Source: Pseudomonas pudica (GTDB lineage Bacteria; Pseudomonadota; Gammaproteobacteria; Pseudomonadales; Pseudomonadaceae). Taken from it: DNA of 64,000 nt. Positions 1-8,645 of this stretch are shown in pieces. Every line of letters begins with the position of its first letter. The first letter of the stretch is position 1. Location: contig NZ_JADLJS010000002.1 in the NCBI RefSeq assembly GCF_015680405.1, positions 186,001-250,000 on the forward strand. Reading direction: 5' to 3'. Below the pieces are notes generated by a model, which saw only the letters and a list, made by a program, of their open reading frames with translations, did not search any database and was not told the DNA's origin. The translations under genes were made by a program, and so were the position numbers.

Positions 1-1196
1 CCTTGATCATCGACGCCGTGCGCACCCCCATCGGCCGTTATGCCGGGGCCTTGAGCGGCGTGCGCGCCGATGACCTGGCCGCCATCCCGCTCAAGGCCCT
101 GATCCAGCGCCACCCCGGGCTGGACTGGAAAGCCATCGACGACGTCATCCTCGGCTGCGCCAACCAGGCTGGCGAGGACAACCGCAACGTCGCGCACATG
201 GCCAGCCTGCTGGCCGGGCTGCCGATCGAAGTGCCCGGCACCACCATCAACCGCCTGTGTGGCTCCGGCCTGGACGCCATCGGCAATGCAGCCCGCGCCC
301 TGCGCTGCGGCGAAGCCGGGCTGATGCTGGCCGGCGGCGTGGAGTCGATGTCACGCGCACCGTTCGTCATGGGCAAGTCGGAGCAGGCGTTCGGCCGTGC
401 GGCCGAGCTGTTCGACACCACCATCGGCTGGCGCTTCGTCAACCCGCTGATGAAGGCAGCCTTCGGTACCGATTCGATGCCGGAAACGGCCGAGAACGTT
501 GCCGAGCGGTTCGGTATTTCCCGCGCCGACCAGGACGCCTTTGCCCTGCGCAGCCAGCACAAGGCCGCCGCCGCCCAGGTACGTGGGCGCCTGGCACGGG
601 AAATCGTGCCGGTCCAGATCCCGCAGCGCAAAGGCCCGGCCAAAGTGGTCGAGCACGACGAACATCCCCGCGGCGATACCACCCTGGAGCAACTGGCCAG
701 GCTGGGTACCCCGTTCCGCGACGGCGGCAGCGTGACCGCCGGCAATGCCTCCGGGGTCAACGATGGTGCCTGCGCCCTGCTGCTCGCCAGCAGCGCTGCC
801 GCGCGTCGCCATGGCCTGAAGGCCCGCGGCCGCATAGTCGGCATGGCGGTGGCAGGGGTCGAACCACGGCTGATGGGCATCGGCCCGGTGCCGGCTACCC
901 GCAAGGTGCTGGAACTTACCGGGTTGTCGCTGGCCGACATGGACGTCATCGAGCTCAACGAGGCTTTTGCCGCCCAGGGCCTCGCGGTGCTGCGCGAGCT
1001 CGGCCTGGCCGACGACGACGAGCGGGTCAACCGCAATGGTGGTGCCATCGCCCTGGGTCACCCGTTGGGCATGAGTGGTGCACGCCTGGTCACCACCGCA
1101 TTGCACGAGCTGGAAGAAACCGCCGGACGCTACGCCTTGTGCACCATGTGCATCGGCGTTGGCCAGGGCATCGCGATGGTCATCGAACGCCTCTGA
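1..1196 (+). CDS. paaJ: 3-oxoadipyl-CoA/3-oxo-5,6-dehydrosuberyl-CoA thiolase (5' partial)
   Basis: This thiolase makes the last carbon-carbon cleavages of aerobic phenylacetate degradation, releasing acetyl-CoA and succinyl-CoA from 3-oxoadipyl-CoA. Reading starts in frame at base 3 with [11 protein letters not shown], the usual second strand of the fold, so only a handful of N-terminal residues lie outside the window. Counted from base 3, the nucleophile is Cys86 in INRLCGSG, and the second active-site elements are His353 in [10 protein letters not shown] and Cys383 in CIGVGQG. All thiolase motifs are intact, and the length of 397 visible residues is normal for a roughly 400-residue family. 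It lies 121 bases before paaK on the same strand. PcaF of the beta-ketoadipate pathway is a close relative, but the neighbours point to the paa version. Confidence 0.95.
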   Translation, partial: LIIDAVRTPIGRYAGALSGVRADDLAAIPLKALIQRHPGLDWKAIDDVILGCANQAGEDNRNVAHMASLLAGLPIEVPGTTINRLCGSGLDAIGNAARALRCGEAGLMLAGGVESMSRAPFVMGKSEQAFGRAAELFDTTIGWRFVNPLMKAAFGTDSMPETAENVAERFGISRADQDAFALRSQHKAAAAQVRGRLAREIVPVQIPQRKGPAKVVEHDEHPRGDTTLEQLARLGTPFRDGGSVTAGNASGVNDGACALLLASSAAARRHGLKARGRIVGMAVAGVEPRLMGIGPVPATRKVLELTGLSLADMDVIELNEAFAAQGLAVLRELGLADDDERVNRNGGAIALGHPLGMSGARLVTTALHELEETAGRYALCTMCIGVGQGIAMVIERL

Positions 1197-1317
1197 GCGG
1201 CTGGGACCATCGCCTTGTTACCGAACCGAACGCAGCCGTATATGCTGCTTCCATGACACTCACCGCACGGCCTGCAACCGGTGCCGCGCGGCGTACAAGA
1301 ACAATTCGAGTGAAGCC

Positions 1318-2637
1318 ATGAACATGTACCATGATGCCGATCGTGCTCTGCTGGACCCGATGGAAACCGCCAGTGTCGACGCCTTGCGCCAGCACCAGCT
1401 GGAGCGCCTGCGCTGGAGCCTGAAGCACGCCTATGACAACGTGCCGCTGTACCGTCAGCGTTTTGCCGAATACGGCGCCCACCCCGACGACCTCAAGTGC
1501 CTGGAAGACCTGGCGAAGTTCCCCTTCACCGGCAAGAACGACCTGCGCGACAACTACCCCTACGGCATGTTCGCCGTGCCCCAGCAAGAGGTGGTGCGCC
1601 TGCACGCCTCCAGTGGCACCACCGGCAAGCCGACAGTGGTGGGCTACACCCAGAACGACATCGACACCTGGGCCAATGTGGTCGCCCGCTCGATCCGCGC
1701 CGCGGGCGGGCGCAAGGGGGACAAGGTGCATGTCTCCTATGGCTACGGCCTGTTCACTGGCGGGCTTGGCGCGCATTACGGTGCAGAGCGCCTGGGCTGC
1801 ACGGTGATCCCCATGTCCGGTGGCCAGACCGAAAAGCAGGTGCAGCTGATTCGCGACTTTCAGCCCGACATCATCATGGTCACCCCTTCCTACATGCTCA
1901 ACCTGGCCGACGAGATCGAGCGCCAGGGCATCGACCCGCAAGACCTCAAGCTGCGCCTGGGCATATTCGGCGCAGAGCCGTGGACCGATGAGCTGCGCCG
2001 CTCGATCGAGCAAAGGCTGGGCATCGATGCCCTCGACATTTATGGCCTGTCGGAAATCATGGGGCCAGGAGTGGCGATGGAGTGCATCGAAACCAAGGAT
2101 GGCCCGACCATCTGGGAGGACCATTTCTACCCCGAGATCATCGACCCGGTCACCGGCGCGGTGCTGCCGGACGGCCAGCTGGGCGAACTGGTGTTCACCT
2201 CGCTGAGCAAGGAAGCGTTGCCCATGGTGCGCTACCGCACCCGCGACCTCACTCGCCTGCTGCCCGGCACCGCCAGGCCGATGCGGCGGATTGGCAAGAT
2301 CACCGGCCGCAGCGATGACATGCTGATCATTCGCGGGGTCAACGTGTTCCCGACCCAGATCGAGGAGCAGGTGCTGAAAATAAAACAGCTTTCAGAGCTT
2401 TATGAGATTCACCTGTATCGTAATGGCAACCTGGACAGTGTCGAGGTGCATGTGGAACTGCGTGCGGAGTGCCAGCAACTCGATGAAGGCCAGCGCAAGC
2501 TGTTGACCGGGGAGCTGACCAAGCAGATCAAGACCTATATCGGCATCAGCACCCAGGTATGCCTGCAGCCCTGCGGCACCCTCAAGCGTTCCGAGGGCAA
2601 GGCCTGTCACGTGTTCGACAAACGGTTGGCCAGCTGA
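1318..2637 (+). CDS. paaK: Phenylacetate-CoA ligase
   Basis: PaaK activates phenylacetate with ATP and CoA to phenylacetyl-CoA, the first committed step of the pathway, in the cytoplasm. The 439-residue protein is an adenylate-forming enzyme. The P-loop-like AMP motif SSGTTGKPT is at residues 98-106, IYGLSE at 241-246, and the hinge region RSDDMLIIRGVN follows near 331. The ATG at 1318 gives MNMYHDADRAL, the usual start and length of Pseudomonas PaaK. Reading frame upstream of it is open but has no ligase character. No strong ribosome site is visible. The gene is followed within 25 bases by an intrinsic terminator, so it ends its transcription unit. Confidence 0.96.
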   Translation: MNMYHDADRALLDPMETASVDALRQHQLERLRWSLKHAYDNVPLYRQRFAEYGAHPDDLKCLEDLAKFPFTGKNDLRDNYPYGMFAVPQQEVVRLHASSGTTGKPTVVGYTQNDIDTWANVVARSIRAAGGRKGDKVHVSYGYGLFTGGLGAHYGAERLGCTVIPMSGGQTEKQVQLIRDFQPDIIMVTPSYMLNLADEIERQGIDPQDLKLRLGIFGAEPWTDELRRSIEQRLGIDALDIYGLSEIMGPGVAMECIETKDGPTIWEDHFYPEIIDPVTGAVLPDGQLGELVFTSLSKEALPMVRYRTRDLTRLLPGTARPMRRIGKITGRSDDMLIIRGVNVFPTQIEEQVLKIKQLSELYEIHLYRNGNLDSVEVHVELRAECQQLDEGQRKLLTGELTKQIKTYIGISTQVCLQPCGTLKRSEGKACHVFDKRLAS

Positions 2638-2657
2638 TTCATTCGGCTGCCTTTACG

Positions 2658-2685
2658 GCCCCGGCATCGTCCGGGGCTTTTTTTT
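2658..2685 (+). terminator. Intrinsic terminator after paaK
   Basis: A 7-bp GC-rich stem (GCCCCGG / CCGGGGC) with loop CATCGT is followed directly by eight T residues. It separates the paaJ-paaK unit from paaABCDE, implying that the epoxidase genes use their own promoter. Confidence 0.9.
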
Positions 2686-2698
2686 GCCTTAGAGATTG

Positions 2699-2806
2699 CT
2701 GGGGGCGCTTTGCGCCCCTTTCGCGACGCAAGGCCGCTCCTACAGGGGAACGCAATCTTCTGTAGGAGCGGCCTTGTGTCGCGAAAGGGCTGTACAGCAG
2801 CCCCCT
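2699..2806. repeat. Inverted REP pair (TCGCGACrCAAGGCCGCTCC type)
   Basis: Two REP copies face each other, one reading CTTTCGCGACGCAAGGCCGC and the other its near inverse starting TGTAGGAGCGGCC. This is the 'GCGACACAAGGCCGC' REP class of this genome. It lies between the paaK terminator and the paaA promoter. Confidence 0.85.
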
Positions 2807-2816
2807 TGGCCCGCAA

Positions 2817-2883
2817 AGCGATACACAAATCTTATTCGATACACATAAAACAGTTTGACGTTATGTTTTGTATCGCTTACAAA
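2817..2883 (+). promoter_or_regulatory. paaA promoter with three CGATACA operator-like half-sites
   Basis: A sigma70-type -35 TTGACG (2855-2860) is followed after 17 bases by TACAAA (2878-2883). The element CGATACACA occurs at 2819-2827 and again at 2837-2845. Its inverse, TTTTGTATCG, lies at 2866-2875 inside the promoter spacer, so the outer copies form the inverted repeat AGCGATACA...TGTATCGCT. The position suits a repressor of paaA. PaaX, the known phenylacetyl-CoA-responsive GntR-type repressor, is the obvious candidate by pathway logic. That assignment is inference; the repeats are visible. Confidence 0.6.
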
Positions 2884-2913
2884 TGACTCATGCCTTAGCA
2901 GGAGTCGGAACAC

Positions 2914-3903
2914 ATGTACGCACAGCTAGTGGAAACCGGAGTCAAGCGCGTCAAGTCGCTGGAGGAGATGTCGCCCGAGGAGCGCAACTTCCAGGAAAAG
3001 ATCGACGCCGAAATCAAGATCGAAGCCAAGAACTGGATGCCCGAGGCCTATCGCCAGACCCTCATCCGGCAGATCTCCCAGCACGCCCACTCGGAAATCG
3101 TCGGCATGCTGCCCGAAGGCAACTGGGTCACCCGGGCCCCCAGCCTCAAGCGCAAGCTGCAGCTGATGGCCAAGATCCAGGACGAAGCCGGCCACGGTCT
3201 GTACCTGTACAGCGCCATGGAAACCCTGGGCGCCGACCGTGACGAAGAAATCGCCAAGCTGCACAGTGGCAAGGCCAAGTACTCGAGCATCTTCAACTAC
3301 CCCACTCTCAGCTGGGCCGACATGGGCGCAGTGGGCTGGCTGGTCGATGGCGCCGCCATCGTCAACCAGGTGGTGCTGCAGCGCACCTCCTACGGCCCGT
3401 ATTCGCGCGCGATGATCCGTATCTGCAAGGAAGAGAGCTTCCACCAGCGCCAGGGCTACGAAATCCTCCTAACCATGATGCGCCACGGCACCCAGGCCCA
3501 GCGGGACATGGTCCAGGACGCGATCAACCGCCTGTGGTGGCCGGCACTGATGATGTTCGGCCCCAGCGACGAGCACTCCCCCAACAGCGCCCAGTCCATG
3601 GCCTGGAAGATCAAGCGCCAGACCAACGATGAACTGCGCCAGCGCTTCATCGACCAGACCGTGCCGCAGCTCGAACTGCTCGGCTGCACCGCCCCCGACC
3701 CTGAACTGAAGTGGAACGCCGAGCGCGGCCATTACGACTTCGGCGAAATCCAGTGGGACGAGTTCTACGAGGTGATCAAAGGCAATGGCCCGTGCAACCA
3801 GGAACGTGTCGCCACCCGGCGCAAGGCCATCGAGGACGGTGCCTGGGTACGCGAGGCCGCCGTGGCCTACGCGCGCAAGCAACAGAACAAGAACGCCGCC
3901 TGA
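2914..3903 (+). CDS. paaA: 1,2-phenylacetyl-CoA epoxidase, catalytic subunit A
   Basis: PaaA is the di-iron oxygenase subunit of the PaaABCE complex, which converts phenylacetyl-CoA to the ring-1,2-epoxide using O2 and electrons from PaaE. The 329-residue protein carries both carboxylate-bridged iron motifs: EAGH with Glu91 and His94, and EESFH with Glu174 and His177. A strong AGGAG lies about 12 bases before the ATG. It is the first gene of the paaABCDE block, 26 bases before paaB, downstream of its own candidate promoter. Length and motifs are normal for the family. Confidence 0.97.
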   Translation: MYAQLVETGVKRVKSLEEMSPEERNFQEKIDAEIKIEAKNWMPEAYRQTLIRQISQHAHSEIVGMLPEGNWVTRAPSLKRKLQLMAKIQDEAGHGLYLYSAMETLGADRDEEIAKLHSGKAKYSSIFNYPTLSWADMGAVGWLVDGAAIVNQVVLQRTSYGPYSRAMIRICKEESFHQRQGYEILLTMMRHGTQAQRDMVQDAINRLWWPALMMFGPSDEHSPNSAQSMAWKIKRQTNDELRQRFIDQTVPQLELLGCTAPDPELKWNAERGHYDFGEIQWDEFYEVIKGNGPCNQERVATRRKAIEDGAWVREAAVAYARKQQNKNAA

Positions 3904-3928
3904 GCGGCGAATGATGCGGAGATCGAAA

Positions 3929-4210
3929 ATGTCTGTCTGGACCCTCTACGAAGTGTTCGTGCGCAGCAAGCACGGCCTTAACCACAAGCATGTCGGCAGC
4001 GTGCACGCCGCCGATGCCGCCATGGCCATCGAAAACGCCCGCGAGCTGTACACCCGCCGCAGCGAAGGCGTGAGCCTGTGGGTGGTGCCTTCGGCACTGA
4101 TCACTGCCTCTTCCCCGGACGAGAAAGACCCATTGTTCGCCCCGGCGGACGACAAGGTCTACCGCCATGCCAGCTTCTACGAACTGCCCGACGAAGTCGG
4201 GCACATGTGA
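3929..4210 (+). CDS. paaB: 1,2-phenylacetyl-CoA epoxidase subunit B
   Basis: This 93-residue protein is the small PaaB subunit, thought to bridge PaaAC heterodimers in the epoxidase complex. It starts MSVWTLYEVFVRSK and contains the SVHAADAAMAIENAREL and DPLFAPADDK stretches typical of PaaB. The ATG at 3929 is preceded by GCGGAG and gives the family length, while an upstream in-frame extension would overlap paaA without coding character. It has no catalytic residues of its own. It sits between paaA and paaC in the standard order, with 8 bases before paaC. Confidence 0.95.
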   Translation: MSVWTLYEVFVRSKHGLNHKHVGSVHAADAAMAIENARELYTRRSEGVSLWVVPSALITASSPDEKDPLFAPADDKVYRHASFYELPDEVGHM

Positions 4211-4218
4211 GGTTGGCC

Positions 4219-4977
4219 ATGCACAACGAAGCCCTTGTCCCCTACTTGCTGCTGCTCGGCGACAGTGCCCTGGTGCAGGGCCAGCGCCTCTGCGAATGGT
4301 GTGGCCGCGCCCCGGCCATCGAAGAAGAGCTGGCCCTGATGAACGTCGGCCTCGACCTGGTCGGCCAGGCGCGCAACTGGCTGGAGTACGCCGCCGAGTT
4401 GCTCGATGATGGCCGTGACGCCGATGCCCTGGCCTTCCGCCGTGACGAGCGGGCCTATCGCAACCTATTGCTGGTCGAGCAGCCCAACGGCGATTTCGCC
4501 GTGACCATGACCAAGCAGTTCTTGTATGACGCCTGGCATTTCGCCGTGCTTCAGGGCCTGGCCGGCTCGAACGACGAACGTATCGCCGGTATCGCCGCCA
4601 AGGCCCTGAAGGAAGTCACCTACCACCTGCGCCGTTCCAGCGAGTGGGTGCAGCGCCTGGGTGGTGGCACCGAAGAAAGCCGCCAACGCATGCTCGCGGC
4701 CATCCCGGCACTGTGGCGCTTCACCGTCGAACTGGCCACTGGTAGCGACAACGAAGTGTGCCTGGCGCAAGCGGGCGTCGCCGCCGACCCCGCTGCCGTC
4801 GGCGCGGCCTGGCTCAACCAGGTTGGCGAAACCTTCACTTCGGTCGAGCTGCCACTGCCCAAGGCCGCCAGCCACTTTTACCTGGACGGTCGCAAAGGCC
4901 TGCACACCGAGCATCTGGGCCTGCTGCTGGCCGAGATGCAGTTCCTGCCAAGGGCGTACCCCGATGCAACCTGGTGA
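4219..4977 (+). CDS. paaC: 1,2-phenylacetyl-CoA epoxidase, structural subunit C
   Basis: PaaC is the ferritin-like structural partner of PaaA. It has the same helical-bundle fold but lost the metal centre. The 252-residue protein starts MHNEALVPYLLLLGDSA, with the helical GLDLVGQARNWLEYAAELL segment near residues 40-60. The ATG at 4219 is preceded by GAGG at 4209-4212. Its last 14 bases overlap the start of paaD, consistent with translational coupling. Length is in the usual 248-252 range. Confidence 0.95.
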   Translation: MHNEALVPYLLLLGDSALVQGQRLCEWCGRAPAIEEELALMNVGLDLVGQARNWLEYAAELLDDGRDADALAFRRDERAYRNLLLVEQPNGDFAVTMTKQFLYDAWHFAVLQGLAGSNDERIAGIAAKALKEVTYHLRRSSEWVQRLGGGTEESRQRMLAAIPALWRFTVELATGSDNEVCLAQAGVAADPAAVGAAWLNQVGETFTSVELPLPKAASHFYLDGRKGLHTEHLGLLLAEMQFLPRAYPDATW

Positions 4978-5497
4978 GCTGATTGCCGGCGACCGTGGTG
5001 CCCGCGCGCAACAAAGCGACGACCTGGCACGGGCCTGGGCGGTACTGGCCCAGGTCATGGACCCGGAAGTGCCGGTGGTCAGCGTGGTCGACCTTGGGAT
5101 CGTGCGCGACCTCGACTGGTGCGCCGGGCACCTGCACCTGGTCGTCACGCCGACCTACTCCGGCTGCCCGGCCACCGAGGTGATCGAACGGGATATCCGC
5201 CAGGCGCTGGAGCAGGCCGGTTTCCCCGCGCCGGCTCTCGACCGTCGGCTGACCCCGGCCTGGAGCACCGACTGGATCAGCGAACTGGGCCGCGAGCGCC
5301 TGCGCGCCTACGGCATCGCCCCGCCACAGGGCAGCGCCAGCAAACGCAGCCTGCTCGGCGAGGCGCCGCAGGTGTGTTGCCCGCAGTGCGGCAGTGCCCA
5401 TACCGAATTGCTCAGCCAGTTCGGCTCCACGGCTTGCAAGGCGCTTTACCGCTGCCGCGAGTGCCTGGAGCCGTTCGACTATTTCAAATGCATTTGA
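4964..5497 (+). CDS. paaD: PaaD, MIP18/DUF59-family epoxidase maturation factor
   Basis: PaaD is needed for phenylacetyl-CoA epoxidase activity in vivo and probably helps metal or Fe-S assembly; it is not part of the purified complex. The 177-residue protein has an N-terminal DUF59/MIP18 domain (MDPEVPVVSVVDLGIVRD, TPTYSGCPATEVIE) and a C-terminal zinc-ribbon-like tail with CPQC and CREC pairs ending FDYFKCI. The ATG at 4964 lies inside the end of paaC in another frame, giving a 14-base overlap. It stops 15 bases before paaE. Confidence 0.94.
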   Translation: MQPGELIAGDRGARAQQSDDLARAWAVLAQVMDPEVPVVSVVDLGIVRDLDWCAGHLHLVVTPTYSGCPATEVIERDIRQALEQAGFPAPALDRRLTPAWSTDWISELGRERLRAYGIAPPQGSASKRSLLGEAPQVCCPQCGSAHTELLSQFGSTACKALYRCRECLEPFDYFKCI

Positions 5498-5512
5498 GCC
5501 GTGGAGAACGCC

Positions 5513-6589
5513 ATGAGCCAGTTTCACAGCCTGACCATCAAGCAAGTGCGCAACGAGACCCGCGATGCGGTGTCGATTGCCTTCGACGTGCCCGAGCACC
5601 TGCAGGCGCAGTTCCGCTTCACCCAGGGCCAGTACCTGGTCATGCGTACCCAGCTGGACAACGAAGAAGTCCGTCGTTCCTACTCCATCTGCAGTGCCGT
5701 GCAGGACGGCGAACTGCGTGTGGCGGTAAAGCGCGTGCCTGGCGGGCGCTTCTCGGCATTTGCCAATGACGTGCTCAAGGCCGGCCAGCAACTGGAAGTG
5801 ATGCCGCCATCGGGCAGCTTCTTCGTGCCACTGGAGCCGGCCCGCCAGGGCAATTACCTGGGCGTGGCTGCCGGCAGCGGCATCACCCCGATCCTGTCGA
5901 TCATCGCCACTACCCTGGCCAGCGAGCCACACAGCCGCTTCACCCTGCTGTACGGCAACCGCTCCAGCTCCGGCGCACTGTTTCGCGACAAGCTGGAAGA
6001 CCTGAAGAACCGTTACCTCGACCGCCTGAACCTGATTTTCGTGTTCAGCCGCGAGCAGCAGGATGTCGACCTGTACAACGGTCGCATCGATGCCGACAAG
6101 TGCGGCCAGCTGTTCTCGCGCTGGATGGACGTTGCCAACCTGGATGCCGCATTCATCTGCGGCCCGCAGGCGATGACCGAGACGGTGCGCGACAGCCTGC
6201 GGGCCAATGGCCTGGCCAAGGAACGCATCCATTTCGAGCTGTTCGCCGCAGCCGGCAGCGAAGCCCGTCGTGAGGCTCGTGAAGCGGCGCGCCAGGTGGA
6301 CTCGGCGCTCAGCCACATCACCGTGATCAGCGACGGCCGCGCCCTCACCTTCGACCTGCCACGCAACACCCAGAACGTGCTGGACGCCGGCAATGCCATC
6401 GGCGCCGAGCTGCCGTACTCGTGCAAGGCCGGCGTGTGCTCGACCTGCAAGTGCCGGGTGATCGAGGGCGAAGTGGAGATGGACAGCAACCATGCCCTGG
6501 AGGACTACGAAGTGGCGGCCGGGTACGTGCTGTCGTGCCAGACCTACCCGGTGAGCGACAAGGTGGTGCTCGATTTCGACCAGCTCTGA
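5513..6589 (+). CDS. paaE: 1,2-phenylacetyl-CoA epoxidase reductase subunit E
   Basis: PaaE passes electrons from NADPH through FAD and a [2Fe-2S] cluster to the PaaA di-iron centre. The 358-residue protein has an N-terminal ferredoxin-reductase module with the FAD motif RSYS (55-58) and the nucleotide-site motif GVAAGSGITP. A plant-type ferredoxin domain follows, with cluster ligands Cys304, Cys309, Cys312 and Cys342 (C-x4-C-x2-C-x29-C). I chose the ATG at 5513 because GGAG at 5503-5506 is spaced 6 bases from it. An in-frame GTG at 5501 would put that site inside the gene. It ends the paaABCDE block; a REP pair follows. Confidence 0.96.
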   Translation: MSQFHSLTIKQVRNETRDAVSIAFDVPEHLQAQFRFTQGQYLVMRTQLDNEEVRRSYSICSAVQDGELRVAVKRVPGGRFSAFANDVLKAGQQLEVMPPSGSFFVPLEPARQGNYLGVAAGSGITPILSIIATTLASEPHSRFTLLYGNRSSSGALFRDKLEDLKNRYLDRLNLIFVFSREQQDVDLYNGRIDADKCGQLFSRWMDVANLDAAFICGPQAMTETVRDSLRANGLAKERIHFELFAAAGSEARREAREAARQVDSALSHITVISDGRALTFDLPRNTQNVLDAGNAIGAELPYSCKAGVCSTCKCRVIEGEVEMDSNHALEDYEVAAGYVLSCQTYPVSDKVVLDFDQL

Positions 6590-6595
6590 AACCGC

Positions 6596-6692
6596 GTCGC
6601 CTGCTTCGCGGGCGCGCCCGCTCCCACAGGGATAGCGCAAGTCTCAAGCACACCGCCGCACCTGTGGGAGCGGGCATGCCCGCGAAGAGGCC
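6596..6692. repeat. Inverted REP pair (TTCGCGGGCnnGCCCGCTCCCACAGG type)
   Basis: Two copies of the classical P. putida REP face each other: CTTCGCGGGCGCGCCCGCTC and its inverse GAGCGGGCATGCCCGCGAAG. The pair sits between paaE and the permease unit and may act as a transcript 3'-end or stabilising structure. Confidence 0.88.
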
Positions 6693-6758
6693 CTAAGCAA
6701 CACCGCAACACCCGCGTGACCTCAACAAAACAATTACAACACCCAGAGACCGCAACCC

Positions 6759-7067
6759 ATGACACCCGAACGCATCGAAAGCATCGTCAACCACCCCGAC
6801 TTCCAGCACCTGGTGCAACGCAAACGCCGCCTCAACGGCAGCCTGACCCTGGCCATGCTGGTGATCTACTACGGCTTCGTCCTGCTGGTGGCGTTCTCCC
6901 CCAGCACCCTCGGCCAGTCCCTCAGCGGTGGCGTCACCACCGTCGGCATGCTGGTGGGCGTGCTGATGGTGCTGCTGTCCTTCGCCCTGACCGGTATCTA
7001 CGTGCACCGCGCCAACAATGTGCTCGACCCGCTCAACGACAAGGTCAAGCAGGAGTGCGCGCAATGA
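6759..7067 (+). CDS. DUF485 inner-membrane protein paired with the PaaL permease
   Basis: This 102-residue protein belongs to the DUF485 (YjcH-like) family, which is regularly encoded just before sodium:solute symporters of the acetate/phenylacetate type. It has two predicted membrane helices (about residues 25-45 and 60-85) after an N-terminal segment with [16 protein letters not shown], the family signature. Its stop overlaps the start of the permease gene in an ATGA, so the two are probably translationally coupled. The biochemical role of DUF485 proteins is not established. An accessory or assembly role for the transporter is inference from this pairing. Confidence 0.88.
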   Translation: MTPERIESIVNHPDFQHLVQRKRRLNGSLTLAMLVIYYGFVLLVAFSPSTLGQSLSGGVTTVGMLVGVLMVLLSFALTGIYVHRANNVLDPLNDKVKQECAQ

Positions 7068-8626
7068 ACTGGACTGCCATCTCGATGTTCATGGTGTTCG
7101 TCTGCTTCACCCTGCTGGTCACCCGCTGGGCTGCCATGCGCACCCGCTCGGCCAGCGACTTCTACACCGCCGGCGGGGGCCTGACCGGCATGCAGAACGG
7201 CCTGGCGATCGCCGGCGACATGATCAGCGCCGCGTCGTTCCTGGGCATTTCGGCCATGATGTTCATGAACGGCTACGACGGCCTGCTGTATGCCCTGGGC
7301 GTACTGGCCGGCTGGCCGATCATCCTGTTCCTGATCGCCGAACGCTTGCGCAACCTGGGCAAGTACACCTTCGCCGACGTGGTCAGCTACCGCCTGGCGC
7401 AAACCCCGGTGCGCCTGACCTCGGCCTTCGGCACCCTGGTGGTGGCGCTGATGTACCTGGTGGCGCAGATGGTCGGTGCCGGCAAGCTGATCGAGCTGCT
7501 GTTCGGCATCAGCTACCTGTACGCGGTGATGCTGGTCGGCGTGCTGATGGTCGCCTATGTCACCTTCGGCGGCATGCTCGCCACCACCTGGGTGCAGATC
7601 ATCAAGGCGGTGATGCTGCTGTCGGGCACCAGCTTCATGGCCTTCATGGTGCTCAGGCATTTCGGCTTCAGCACCGAGGCGATGTTCGCCAGCGCCGTGG
7701 CCGTGCATGCCAAGGGCCAGGCGATCATGGCCCCAGGTGGCTTGCTGTCCAACCCGGTGGATGCCATTTCCCTGGGCCTGGGCATGATGTTCGGTACCGC
7801 CGGCCTGCCGCATATCCTGATGCGCTTCTTCACCGTCAGCGATGCCAAGGAAGCGCGCAAGAGCGTGTTCTATGCCACCGGGTTCATCGGCTACTTCTAC
7901 CTGCTGCTGATCGTCATCGGCTTTGGTGCCATCGTCATGGTCGGTACCGAGCCGTCCTACCGTGACGCCACCGGCGCGATCATCGGCGGCGGCAACATGG
8001 TCGCCGTGCACCTGGCCCAGGCCGTGGGTGGCAACCTGTTCCTCGGCTTCATCTCCGCTGTGGCTTTCGCCACCATCCTGGCGGTGGTCGCCGGCCTGGC
8101 GCTGTCCGGTGCATCGGCCGTTTCCCACGACCTGTATGCCTGCGTGGTGCGCCAGGGCAAGGCCAGCGAGCAGGAGGAAATGCGCGTCTCGCGTATCGCC
8201 ACCCTGCTGATCGGCCTGCTGGCGGTCATTCTCGGCCTGATGTTCGAGTCGCAGAACATCGCCTTCCTTTCCGGCCTGGTGCTGGCGGTGGCCGCCTCGG
8301 TCAACTTCCCGGTGCTGCTGCTTTCGATGTTCTGGAAAGGCCTGACCACCCGCGGCGCGGTGTGCGGCAGCATGGCCGGCCTGGTTTCGGCGGTGCTGCT
8401 GGTGGTGCTGGGCCCGGCGGTATGGGTCAACGTGCTGCATCACGAAAAGGCGCTGTTCCCCTACAGCAACCCGGCGCTGTTCTCCATGAGCCTGGCCTTC
8501 CTCGGCGCCTGGGTGTTCTCGGTCACGGACAGCTCCGAACGGGCCAGCCAGGAACGTGGCCGCTACCTGGCCCAGTTCATCCGCTCGATGACCGGAATCG
8601 GCGCTGCCGGCGCCAGCAAGCACTGA
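7064..8626 (+). CDS. paaL: Phenylacetate permease, sodium:solute symporter family
   Basis: PaaL imports phenylacetate across the inner membrane. The 520-residue protein is a sodium:solute symporter (SSS family, ActP-like) with about 13 hydrophobic helices. The N-terminal [18 protein letters not shown] helix is followed by [14 protein letters not shown] and [15 protein letters not shown], the SSS signature that includes sodium-site residues. The ATG at 7064 overlaps the DUF485 stop by four bases. ActP-type acetate permeases are close relatives, but the location between paaE and the porin/paaZ indicates phenylacetate as substrate. Confidence 0.93.
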   Translation: MNWTAISMFMVFVCFTLLVTRWAAMRTRSASDFYTAGGGLTGMQNGLAIAGDMISAASFLGISAMMFMNGYDGLLYALGVLAGWPIILFLIAERLRNLGKYTFADVVSYRLAQTPVRLTSAFGTLVVALMYLVAQMVGAGKLIELLFGISYLYAVMLVGVLMVAYVTFGGMLATTWVQIIKAVMLLSGTSFMAFMVLRHFGFSTEAMFASAVAVHAKGQAIMAPGGLLSNPVDAISLGLGMMFGTAGLPHILMRFFTVSDAKEARKSVFYATGFIGYFYLLLIVIGFGAIVMVGTEPSYRDATGAIIGGGNMVAVHLAQAVGGNLFLGFISAVAFATILAVVAGLALSGASAVSHDLYACVVRQGKASEQEEMRVSRIATLLIGLLAVILGLMFESQNIAFLSGLVLAVAASVNFPVLLLSMFWKGLTTRGAVCGSMAGLVSAVLLVVLGPAVWVNVLHHEKALFPYSNPALFSMSLAFLGAWVFSVTDSSERASQERGRYLAQFIRSMTGIGAAGASKH

Positions 8627-8645
8627 CTTTCAGGGAAGAACAACC

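Noticed and set aside
4835..6640. 601-codon open frame antisense to paaC-paaE
   Set aside because: Spans three genes on the other strand, all with intact family motifs; a GC artefact.
6998..8623. 541-codon antisense frame over paaL
   Set aside because: Translation is His, Gln and Asp rich, the reverse image of a membrane protein gene.
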